A DNA stretch of 64,000 bases, taken from positions 27,914,399 to 27,978,398 of the forward strand of contig OZ026841.1 of the NCBI GenBank assembly GCA_964023205.1, given 5' to 3'. Made by a program: the position numbers and the translations under genes. Below the pieces are notes generated by a model. That model saw only the letters and a list, made by a program, of their open reading frames with translations. It was not told where the DNA came from and searched no databases. Below, in pieces: positions 34,426 through 43,948 of the stretch. This DNA is from Lutraria lutraria (Eukaryota; Mollusca; Bivalvia; Venerida; Mactridae). Position 1 is the stretch's first letter. Every line of letters begins with the position of its first letter.

Positions 34426-34672
34426 TGGGGTGATCCCTTTGATCTTTTCGGTGTTTTTAACCCCACAAGTCGAAATTATCCCCACAAGTCCAGTTTGTAC
34501 GTATCTGAACCCCACAAGACCTAAATGTACTAACCCTAACCCCACAACCACCCTCGCATATGTGCAGACAGACGGACAGATGGACCGACCAATGTCCAAC
34601 CAACCAACCAACCAACAGAGTGACTTCAATATACCCCCTCTCAAACTTCGTTTTGCGGGGGTATAATAATTA
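34426..34672. repeat. CCCCACAAG-rich tail of the preceding repeat
   Basis: Five ACCCCACAA / CCCCACAAG phrases (34460-34545) precede a GACGGACAGATGG cluster and (CCAA)n near 34590-34615. It ends AAACTTCGTTTTGCGGGGGT followed by ATAATAA. The overlapping open frames on both strands are low-complexity artefacts. Confidence 0.55.
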
Positions 34673-35262
34673 CATGTACATTGTATTTAGAAAAGAAACT
34701 ACATTACACTATTAATTGTTCATTAGTTAACATCATATCATCAATATTTTAAGGAACAATGATGATACAGTTGACTCTTATTGACCCTAACTCAATGGGA
34801 CAGGCAAAATCAGTTCCAGTTTTCTAGAGTTCTAGTCATCAGAATCAAATATTGCACTTCTAATTCTAACTACTCATTTCCCATCTTTGAAAGAAGTATG
34901 TATATATACTTTATTCCCACATTGCCCTCTCCTATGTTATGCCAGACAAAACTAATAAATCACACAAAAACTTATGTTGGTTATTTCCCTTTTATAATTT
35001 AAACATTGCTTATTATTACCCAATGCCTTATATAAATGTTAATTTGTTATTTTTTGCTGTTTTACCATAAAACAGTTGGATATTTGCCTGGATTTGTAAC
35101 TTCAGTCATACTGCGAACTGTTGACGGTCAACAGTTTTGACTGTTGACAGTCTAGATATCGGGTGTTTCTGTAATGAACGTTCGGTAACAATCAGTACGC
35201 TCCGTCAAGGCGGAACTTACAGATTATATATAAATATTTATATAATGCATTAGGTAATAAAA
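34673..35262. other. Non-coding stretch with a MITE-end fragment
   Basis: 34763-34850 starts TA/CAGTTGACTCTTATTG and resembles the left end of a pogo-type MITE without its right end. About 35115-35150 is a cluster of the palindromic phrase CAACAGTTTTGACTGTTG. Confidence 0.4.
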
Positions 35263-35636
35263 CAGTTATTTCATGGGCATTTGTGGAACAGTCAAAACTG
35301 TGGCCCTCGGTGTCGGGTGACATTTTGGACCATTGCTAAATGTATTGCTAAAATGATTCATGATAAAAGCCCAGGTACAGTCAAACCTGTGTTAGCAGCT
35401 ACCTCCGAATAAAGGCCGCCCAGTGAATAAAGGTAATTATTTTTAAAAAATGTCATTGATTATCTAGATCAAAATTACCTTCTAATAAAGGCCACATTAT
35501 GTCTTTCCCTAGGTGGCCTTTGTTCACAGGTTTGACTGAACACTGATTCTACGGCCTCGGGACAACAGTTCAAAAGTCACCCCTTCACCTCGGGACCACA
35601 GTTTTGACTGTGCCACAAATGCCCATGAAATAATTG
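35263..35636. mobile_element. Long-TIR MITE, 374 bp, containing another MITE
   Basis: TIRs CAGTTATTTCATGGGCATTT and reversed CAATTATTTCATGGGCATTT continue GTGG(A/C)ACAGTCAAAACTGTGG with one mismatch. Direct TSDs are not clear. The element at 35378-35538 interrupts its centre. Confidence 0.75.
35378..35538. mobile_element. Nested CAGTCAAACCTGTG MITE, 161 bp
   Basis: Perfect 14-bp TIRs CAGTCAAACCTGTG / CACAGGTTTGACTG; TA precedes the left end, AA follows the right. The body contains AATAAAGGCCGCCC and TAATAAAGGCCACATTATG. The same family occurs at 48505-48676. Confidence 0.75.
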
Positions 35637-36166
35637 TATACGGTTGTTAACTTGGAAGATGATAATTGGGAAACTTACAGTATCTATAAACTTGAGTTAA
35701 TGACACTTTTCCATTTACTTTCTAATAAGTATTTAAAGTTTTCATAAAGGAAAACTGTATCTAACTTGAGTTATAAGGACAGTTTTTCATCCACTTTCTC
35801 ATCTGTATTTTTAGTTTTCAGTTGTAATATTGCAATAGTTATTGCCAATTTAGATTTGAAAACCACAGAGAATAAATGTTTGTTGAAATGATTTAAATTC
35901 AGTTCAAAAACTGCATTAGGTCTGCCATTGATGTGAACTGAATGTTAACAACTTTATAACCCAATGGATGGAAAATCATAGAAACTGACAGAATGGTCTT
36001 AGGCATAGTACCTATGCTAAATTAGCCTTTCCTTTCCAGGTGCTGTTTTCTTGTATGGCTCATGTCAAATATGACTGGAGAGTGCATGTTAATTATGGCC
36101 GGCAGGGAGTACATACATGAACCTTGTTGTCACTGCTTGGACATTTAATTAAGTAAATTGGTTCTA

Positions 36167-36342
36167 CAGTACAACCTCTCAAGAATGGCCCTCTGAAGAA
36201 CAACAACCTCTCTATAACAACACCTTCAAAATTTCCCTCAGCTGCTATTTACTATAAATTTAACCTTTGTAGAGCAACAACCTCTAAACAACGGTCAATA
36301 TTTGCAGCTCCCACAGGCTGTTGCTCTACAGAGGTTGTACTG
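36167..36342. mobile_element. CAGTACAACCTCT MITE, 176 bp, TA TSD
   Basis: Ends CAGTACAACCTCT and AGAGGTTGTACTG are perfect inverted repeats, flanked by TA (36165-36166, 36343-36344). The interior has repeated GAGCAACAACCTCT phrases. This is the best-preserved member of the family and defines its TA target. Confidence 0.85.
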
Positions 36343-36411
36343 TACTTTCTACTCTGGACCACATGGACTAACATCATGTTTAGATTCCCCAAAATGTATA
36401 TCTGTATTCAG

Positions 36412-36613
36412 AAGTCCAAAGCTCTCCAAAGTCCAAGAAAATTTTGCTCAGATCTCCATCTTGAAATCAACAAACAAGAAACTACATGTATACTTAAATT
36501 CATCTATCACAACACAAATTACAGAAAAACTACTATCAATAAATCTAGACCCACAAGAAAAATCCAACACTAAGCAAAAAGGCAAAAATGAAGGTAAAGG
36601 AGACAAGTACTAG
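36412..36613 (+). CDS. Possible terminal exon, frame uncertain
   Basis: An acceptor (tatatctgtattcag) ends at 36411. Two overlapping frames are open from it: one reading KSKALQSPRKFCSDLHLEIN and ending at 36573, the other a Lys/Gln/Ser-rich frame ending NEGKGDKY at 36613. The second looks like a charged C-terminal tail. Neither is recognised. Adjacent to a MITE that supplies the upstream part of the longer ORF. Confidence 0.2.
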
Positions 36614-38156
36614 AATAAGAGTAGTCAGTAGGACAGCATGATTGACTATCCCAAGTGCCTGATAATGAAAAAAGTTATGTCAGAGTTACGGGCCTTAGAG
36701 AGTGAAAAGCGTATTCAATACACCACATTTAAGTAGTCATAGGATCAATATTATAGATATAACGTCATGATAAGTGTGACATCATACAAATGTTCTTAAC
36801 TTGTTCATTCCAGTTGTGTTGCGTAAAATTTCACAGCTATTTTCATTTGTGATTATGTCCAATTCTTTTGAGAAAAAGGTCAATGAATTCATTAGTTCAG
36901 TGGATTTATGTTTGCGGGGCATAGACAACATTACAGTGGAACCTCCATGAATGTTTATCTCTCAACAATGGTCACCTCTCAACAACGGCAACTTTGAATC
37001 CCTCGGTGCATTTTCAACATAATTGAACCTCTAACCATCGGTCACCTCTAAACAAAATTAATGGACAGCAGTTTTGCATGATTGCATGTTTATTAATTTC
37101 AAGTTGTGATTGTCGACACGCTTCTTACAGACATGTTTTTGCATTAATTAAACAAATAAACACGAACTTTGTTCATGTCACTATGAAGAACAACATTCTG
37201 TATGACGTCGAATGGTCTTTACACTATGCTAATTTAAAAATAGAATTATCTCCTCTTTGATAAAACAAAAACAAATGGGAAATAAAGTTTTCGGCCTGTA
37301 TAAAGAATGATTTAAAGCGACTGAGAGATGATTGAGGAGTTTTAGTTATATACTGTATGACATTGTGTTTAGTTATATACTGTATGACATTGTGTTTGGT
37401 TCCACAACCTGGTTCGATTTATTGTTCTTTGTTACATTTTGTTTTATTATTTAAAACATTGTTTCAGGAAATTGGGAATGAACTGACCACTGGAATGAGG
37501 TTTAATATGTTTTTATTTTGTACTGTCATGTATTTGATATGTTGATGTATATGAATTGTTGTCTGCAAAAATATGACTGTGGTAAGCTATGTTCATTTAA
37601 CATCTCACTTAGTATGTTATATTTTTATATTTTGTAGGACACCGTATAATGTTATACCTATGATCACGATGAATTGAATATTAAATGTATAGAATTACAT
37701 AGAAGACATAGGAGGTGTACCGAGACGTTTGTATTGTTGCGTTTTACCCCTAAACAGTAAATTTCGAAGATACCTGGTGTATTGAATACCCCAGAAACTC
37801 ACGACCATGGTTTGGCCTATCACAACCCGAATTATACCAGAAAGCATTATTAGGAAATATTTAATGTGTCATTGTTTAGTTTTTCACTTCCAGTAAACAA
37901 CCTCAAAGTGTATCATTTTCACTTTGTAACTAATACTGATTAGATCTAAATCTTCAATACTGATTAATTATCAAAGCTATGAGTACTAAAACACACAAGT
38001 TTCTAAGCAGTTTCTTGAGCAGTGTATTGCTGTCATTAAAATGCTAGAATCTTGTTGAAGTTCCAGAAAAGTGGCTGGGCACTTCTGTGTTGGCAGATCT
38101 CAAGTTCAAGTGTGTAACAGTTATTTTTGTGAAATTGCTAAGACATAAAGTATAGG

Positions 38157-38627
38157 TAGAGCTGGGAGGTTTTATTGGTTTATCGGTATATCGTGATATC
38201 AGCTAGACAATATAAATATCACAATATTTTTTCAGCATACCGATATATCGGGTTTAGCTTAAATAACTGAACTTTGTGTTTATTATAGTAAAAAATAGTT
38301 CATACATTGTGGTAAAGTGTTATTCATGTCTAAATGCTGGTCAATCTTGTAATATTATTGACTGTGCATGCATACATATTTATATGTATACATGCATTAA
38401 CAGTTTCAACAGTGCTTAAAAAGAACAAGTTATTTGAAGTGTGAAACTACACTGTCAGCTATAGTCTGTATTATTACCCAAAACATTACATAAATGTTAA
38501 TTTTTAATGCTTTTCTGTAAATTACCATTTATATATATCGCGATACATATCGCGATACGTATCGCGATACAGCGTGAAATATTGTGATATATTGTGGTAC
38601 GCTTTTAAGGACCGATACCCAGCTCTA
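38157..38627. mobile_element. hAT MITE, 471 bp, perfect 8-bp TSD AGTATAGG
   Basis: TIR TAGAGCTGGG at the left and CCCAGCTCTA at the right; AGTATAGG is directly repeated outside (38149-38156, 38628-38635). The interior contains ATCGGTATATCG and a run of ATCGCGATAC repeats (38535-38575). It is non-coding. An 8-bp TSD and these ends are diagnostic of hAT transposition. Confidence 0.92.
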
Positions 38628-39399
38628 AGTATAGGTCTTAAAAATTGTTTCATATCCAGCGACCATGAAGACAATGTTTAATCATTGATATTTTTCACAT
38701 GAAACTGTAAATTATTATGTGATAGATATAAGCCGAAAACTGTCTATTATGTAAAATATTGGAGTGTTTGAGGCGCGTAGTTTGAGGTTTATATATAACT
38801 TAAATCATTTCGAAAGGATTTACACAATTCATTGACCATGACAATTTATAATTTCTAAAGGTACCTCGTCGAATTACTCATTCTATTTCCTAATCAAAAT
38901 CAAGTCATTCATATTGATTTAGCTTCCTATTTTTTATGCTACACTAAATCGAAATTGCTCACTAAAAGTCACTAAAGAAGGTTATTGGCTTTGAACAAGT
39001 AGTTGGGATTCATTTTCTTTTTGCATAAGTAGATAAAATTGCGTGTGAATTTAACTGTTTAAAAGCCTACACGACGACAGATACCTTTAAATCAACCCCC
39101 TTTCAATCACACTGCTCGGGTAGCACGAGGAATGTACATTTTATTCAAAACCTGTCTGCACCGATTCAGACCATTGGGATGGCCTTTCATTTAAAATTCT
39201 AAATGGTTTTTAAAACAGTGCAATGTGGAAGATGTGAATAATGTGGGATTTCTGTGTAATACTTTTGTTTGATTTGATTTGTTATATCAAATGCTTAATT
39301 TTCAAGGTATGGATTGTATTGAAAAATGTGTGTATATTGAATGTTATGAAATTTACTCAATCGATGCTATGTTTCTTAATATATTTAATATTTGTAATT

Positions 39400-39530
39400 G
39401 GAGTAAAATAATGTACATGATGCTCGAACCCACAACCTCCTTCTAGCATGTGAGATGCTCTACCAACTGAGCTAATCAGGCTGTTGATATTACAGCCAAT
39501 TAGTAAATATGGGTAATACAGTACTGCTTC
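39400..39530 (-). mobile_element. tRNA-Ala-like SINE unit, third copy
   Basis: On the minus strand: GCCTGATTAGCTCAGTTGGT (A box intact), GAGCATCTCACATGC in place of the anticodon arm, and GGTTGTGGGTTCGAGC (B box). Flanks match the 17207 and 17479 copies (AGTAAAATAATGTACATGAT; TACAGTACTGCTTC). Confidence 0.6.
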
Positions 39531-39632
39531 ATTTTCATTAAAATCTTAATTAAAACAAGACTTGGACAAGGAGATAAATTTATTTTCGAATCATTAAAGC
39601 ATTCGAAAATCTTACGCATGCGTCGTTTTCAG

Positions 39633-39840
39633 CACAGGGACCTTGAATTTTATCCATTAAGTAACAGTAGGCCCAAAAAAACATTATCCGAGCCTCGTTC
39701 ATAGACCGCTGTAGATATACATGTATATAATATTAATATATAATGTATATATATATATACAACGGTCTATGAACGAGGCTCGGATTTCATTTTTTGGGCC
39801 TATTGTTGTTACCTGGATAACATTTCAGGTTCCTGTGTTT
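39633..39840. mobile_element. Foldback (hairpin) element, ~208 bp
   Basis: Left arm GCACAGGGACCTTGAATTTT..AGGCCCAAAAAAACATTATC..CGAGCCTCGTTCATAGACCG pairs with right arm CGGTCTATGAACGAGGCTCG..GGGCCTATT..GGTTCCTGTG. The centre is an AT dinucleotide-rich loop (39712-39758). No TSD recognised. Confidence 0.8.
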
Positions 39841-40131
39841 TCAGTGTCCAAATTTGAGTAGCAGTCCAATATGTCGACTACACTCCAATATTACAAAAAT
39901 AACGGACGGATGCCCATTGAGAGTTGTCCATCCGTAAAAAATATTGGACAGTGAGAACAAAAGGATGACGTCACAGGAATGATTTAATGTAATGTTAACA
40001 GCTTCAAATTTTAAGACTGCTTTCCATTTCTATTTTCAGGAAGACTGAACCATGAGGCTATAATGTCTTAAATGACTATGAGAACAACATGACTCCGGAT
40101 AGGAAACAACAGAAGACATCGTATTTGTGAC

Positions 40132-41120
40132 TTGAATGACCTGCTTACCCGCTGGATTGCTGATGCTGACTCACATAGAATAAGTTTGTTTGGTCTATTA
40201 AAATCAACAGAAAGCTCTGAGTTTGCTAGTGAGTTAGGTCTGCATGAATTTAAGGCTTCAATTAAATGGTTGGTTGGAGAAATTCTTGAAAAGACACAAC
40301 TTTGTGTGTAAAAAGATAAGTGGAGAAAGAGGTGATGTTGATTCAAAAACTGTGTCAGATTGAAAAGATGAGCTTCGGCAAGTAGGTGAAGGATATGAAC
40401 CGCATGACATATCTAATATGGATGAAAGAGGGATCTTTTAATTAATGAATAACACTCATCAAGTAAAGAGTGCACTGGGGGAGAGGCATGCTTAAAATCC
40501 TATCACAGGAAGTTTCAGTAAGGTGACAGTTGATAGTCTGTCTGTGACATATTGTGCCAACAAAAAAGCTGGATGACCAGTAGGTTATTTTAGGAATGGA
40601 TTTTGTCTGTGAATAGGAAGATGAGAAGTCAAAGATGGAATATCTTAATGTTTATTGATTATGCACCATCTCACACTCACCTGACATTGAGTAATGTCAA
40701 GCTTGTATTCCTTCCACCAAATACAATCTCGTTATTCAACCCTTGGATCAGGGGATTATCCAGGCATTAAAGTTAAAAAAATTCGCTATGGATATTTCTA
40801 CCATTGAGAAATGTTTCGACAAGTGTGGATTTAATAAACTTAGACAAACATGTGACATAGATGAAATGGAAAGTGAATGTGTAGAAGATGAAGATGATGA
40901 CATTCCACTGGCTGTTTAAGCTCATATCTCTGGAATTTATGAATGCAGCTTTAAAGACATAATTGATAATGAAAATACAATACCAGCATGTGATTCTTGC
41001 TCAATAAACTGGGATTTGTCTGAATCTGAACTCATTAAGACAATGACAGTGATTCTGACACATCAGACATCACAGAAAGTCAAAATGAGTCTAAACTCTG
41101 CACCGTGAATGACATAAATG
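40132..41120 (+). pseudogene. Pogo/Tigger (CENP-B-like) transposase remnant
   Basis: Fragments in three frames give LNDLLTRWIADADSHRISL and SEFASELGLHEFKASIKWL (CENP-B-type helix-turn-helix DNA-binding domain, 40132-40280), KISGERGDVDSKTVSD, GYEPHDISNMDERGIF (first catalytic Asp, 40416-40439), ILMFIDYAPSH (second Asp, 40651-40674), FLPPN and VIQPLDQGIIQALKLK. An acidic tail VEDEDDDIPLAV follows (40880-40915). In intact relatives this DDE-type enzyme excises and inserts TA-targeted elements. Several stops, frameshifts and a deletion between the first and second Asp blocks make it inactive. Family is clear from motif order. Confidence 0.88.
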
Positions 41121-41507
41121 AATTTTTGGACCAAATGAGAAATTTTGCCTGTGTTAATTGTGTCCTGTATATTTTTTTTTTTTGGTACTAAATATCTATA
41201 TATAATCCTCATATCACATGCTAATACCAGTACATATGTGCTGAGTGAAACTGAATATACTACAATATTCATAATTTAAAAACTTTAAGCATGTACAATA
41301 TAGTAAGTTATTGAATGCTTGTATTAAACTATCAGATCATTTCCATAAGCATAACAGCCAATATCTCCCTCTCAACAAAAGCCACCTCCCTATAACAGCC
41401 AAATTTGTCATGACCAGCTGTTGACCATTGTAGAGAGGTTCCACTGTATTTCTGATCAGAAAAACACATCTGGACACATTGCTGAAGGTTTTATCTCTTA
41501 TCAACAG

Positions 41508-41806
41508 CCACAAGGCTTCCAGCAATCAGAAATTGGACTTGTTTCTGGGCCCTGCTAGAAATAGACCAGATTTTCAAAGTGACTTTCAATCATTGAGAGA
41601 TGTAAGCAGGGTTAAAATTCCCGCAGATGTAAAGCTTAATGACTCTCACCAAGCATTAAAAGAGCAGATCAACTGCTGTGCAATGTTATTTCCAAGACTG
41701 CTCATTATTGTGAAACTGGCATCAAGTTGCTGTGTCAGATCGAGCCCGCTTTACGGATTTCCCAGGACATTTTAAATGCATGTTTCAAAAACTTTTTTAA
41801 GAAGGG
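41508..41806 (+). pseudogene. Exon-like coding remnant with one frameshift, family unknown
   Basis: An acceptor (gttttatctcttatcaacag) precedes a frame reading NQKLDLFLGPARNRPDFQSD, FQSLRDVSRVKIPADVKLND and SHQALKEQINCC. Loss of one base at about 41690 shifts to NVISKTAHYCETGIKLLCQI, EPALRISQDILNACFKNFF. A donor-like AAGG/GTAACC follows. Roughly 98 codons are protein-like (amphipathic, helix-prone). It lies just outside the right end of the Tigger candidate. I do not recognise it. It could be a host exon with a sequencing or real indel, or a processed relic. Confidence 0.45.
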
Positions 41807-41809
41807 TAA

Positions 41810-42300
41810 CCTCAAATTATGATTACAAAGACATGTTTAAGTTTCAGGTGAATACTTTCATTAGTTTTAAAGACTGATGTTGCCACAAAACTTTAACAAG
41901 GAATTCTATGTTAAAACACAAAGTGCCATAATTCAGTCAAAATCCATGTCAGAGTTATGGACCTTGGATTGTGGCATTCACCATAATCCTAAACATGTAT
42001 TAAATGTCAAGTGAATACCTTCATTAGTGAAGACTGATAATGCACACAAAACTTTAACCAGAAATTTTTCTAAGTTCTCAAATGGTCATAATTCAGTAAA
42101 AATCTACATGAGTGTTATGGAGTGACCTCTTATTATGATCTCAAAGACATGTGTGAAGTAAAAAGAAAATATCTTTAATGTTTGATGAGATATAAAGTTG
42201 TACAAGAAGTTGGAAGCAAAACTTTAACCAAATGTTACACCAATGCCAGCGCTGATGCCCGGGCAAGTAGGGTATATATAGCCCCACTATTCTTCAAAGT
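41810..42300. repeat. Diverged ~150-bp tandem repeat
   Basis: Units share CAAAACTTTAACNA, GGTGAATACNTTCATTAGT, CATAATTCAGTCAAAATC and TGTCAGAGTTATGGACCTT. The block ends CAATGCCAGCGCTGATGCCC and TATAGCCCCACTATTCTTC, a typical end of molluscan repeats of this kind. Confidence 0.6.
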
Positions 42301-42528
42301 CAAGCTAAAAACTAAAATTGGGTAAGAAACTACTGAACAAAATTGCATTTTTTTTATTAACTTTGGTTGTTGATTTAATTGTGGAATTTGTGCCCTGTGA
42401 AGTTCGATGTAAATAAAAGTTTCTCATATTAAACTTACATTGACCACTAGCTAAATATTACAGAGACAGAAGTATAAGGGTCGTGCTATAATAGTATTAA
42501 TAACGGACAAGATGTACCTTAGAAAGGT

Positions 42529-43948
42529 ACTTAAAGTGGCGTAAAACGGCGTAAAGTGGGTGTGGTTGTAAAATAACATATACATGGATGTATATGATAT
42601 TTTCTAGTTCTAAACACTTAACAACATAAAAATAGTGAAATATACAAAAAATAATGTAAGTTTATTCATTGGGAGTTTATTTCAAAGATCCAGTTCAAAC
42701 GACATTACGACGATGATGAGGTGCACCCAGGAAAGTTGGGACTTAAATTATTAGCAGACATAGTTGCCAGGTGCTTTGGTATTCAGTAAGTCCTTACAGC
42801 AGGACGATACTGTTAATGTTGTGTTAGAATCGTTAATCCTATCTTTAAGTTTATAAAAATTCTATCAGTATAAACTGCAAAGGAGTTGTACATGTACTAA
42901 AACAAAATATTTTGGGTTTGTCACAATGATATATAATAAATGAGAGTTGTGCGTTTTTTGTAACCAATGAAAATCAAGTTACTGAAATAAAATATTATGC
43001 TTTTACATTTAATCTTTATTTTATGCTTATATATTTTACATTAATTATAAACGGCAAAAATATTACTGAAAAGGTAAATGTCTTAAGATATAGACGCTGT
43101 TGGCAGGGAGAAAAAAGACAGAAACTAGCTGAATTAACATTCTTATATGCCTTACACAGCCTATTTATTGTATTCAAACAACTTGGAAGTATTGTATCTT
43201 GAGACATGTAATACTAAATTATAGAGCAGAAGTCAATGGAAAAAAACATAGGACTGATACCCAATAAATTTCTGAGAAAAAAAATCATGTAAGAAAATCA
43301 GCAAATATTTATGGTCTTTACATGACCCAAACCAGTAATAGACACTACACTATACACTCTCAAACAAACAACTATGAAAAGAAACAACAGGCTTTTAGTC
43401 ATTATCACCATCAATCAGTAAAATTATTAACCTACTTTTTGACTAGGTGTCCAGTCTACAGACTGTGACCAGACAGCATTTATCTGATCATAGGCACTTG
43501 ATTCCATGATTTTTACATGTTTATAGACATTATTTTTCAATTTAACTCATCAAACAATGCAAATCTGTCGAAAGAAAAATCTTCAATTTTTTCCATTATT
43601 GAGTGTATAAAGAACACCAAGGTAGTGCACTTGCCATTTTTTTGATTGACGGAAGCTTTGATTCTAAAAGCTTTCAAAACTTTTTGGGTCACACTACAAC
43701 GAAAGCAAGTTTCCCGAAAAGCTTTAGAAGGAAAGCCGAGACCCACGCTTATTTTTGTCAATCGAAAAAATAGTGATTAGTGGCAATAAAACATTATTTG
43801 TTGCATATTTCACTTTTTTTATGTTATTAAGCGTTTAAACCTAGAATATATAATATACATCTATGTATATGTTGTTTTACGCCACTTTACGTCGTTTTCA
43901 ACACTTTATGCCATTTTTCATCACTTTACGTACTTTATGCATACCACC
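42529..43948. mobile_element. Inner 1.42-kb element, 8-10 bp TSD, MULE-like
   Basis: AGAAAGGT is directly repeated at both borders (42521-42528, 43951-43958); extending to 10 bp gives one mismatch. The terminal regions pair imperfectly: left GGCGTAAAACGGCGTAAAGTG and GTAAAATAACATATACAT, reversed right ACGACGTAAAGTGGCGTAA and GTAAAACAACATATACAT. Long irregular TIRs with a 9-10 bp TSD suggest a Mutator-like element. It carries the possible microgene at 43016-43507. Confidence 0.6.
43016..43507 (-). CDS. Possible two-exon microgene inside the inner element
   Basis: Minus strand: exon 43436-43507 starts ATG in a fair context (AAATCATGG) and reads MESSAYDQINAVWSQSVDWT and PSQK up to a donor AAAAA/GTAGGT. 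After a 339-bp intron, a very strong acceptor (tttttctccctgccaacag) leads at 43096 into RLYLKTFTFSVIFLPFIINV and KYISIK, then a TAA overlapping an AATAAA. Phases agree (0). The product would be 50 residues with one hydrophobic segment. A longer open frame upstream (43537-43761) is in another frame and ends before it. This may be a captured gene fragment, an element gene, or chance. Confidence 0.25.

Larger units (their letters stand above)
36934..41446 (+). mobile_element. Possible 4.5-kb pogo/Tigger element with matching ends
   Basis: Left end TA/CAGTGGAACCTCCATGAATG and reversed right end TA/CAGTGGAACCTCTCTACAAT share CAGTGGAACCTC and a TA on each side (36932-36933, 41447-41448). Both subterminal regions carry the AACAACGGTCACCTC-like phrases of the small MITEs. 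The decayed Tigger transposase at 40132-41120 lies inside on the same strand. Insertions at 38157-38627, 39400-39530 and 39633-39840 would explain the extra length. Alternatively the two ends are separate truncated MITEs. Confidence 0.45.

Noticed and set aside
34348..34666. Opposed 98- and 78-codon ORFs
   Set aside because: Produced by CCCCACAAG and CCAACCAA simple repeats at the end of a satellite-like block.
43537..43761. 74-codon minus-strand ORF in the inner element
   Set aside because: No recognisable domain, ends before the microgene start in another frame; could be part of it but nothing supports splicing between them.
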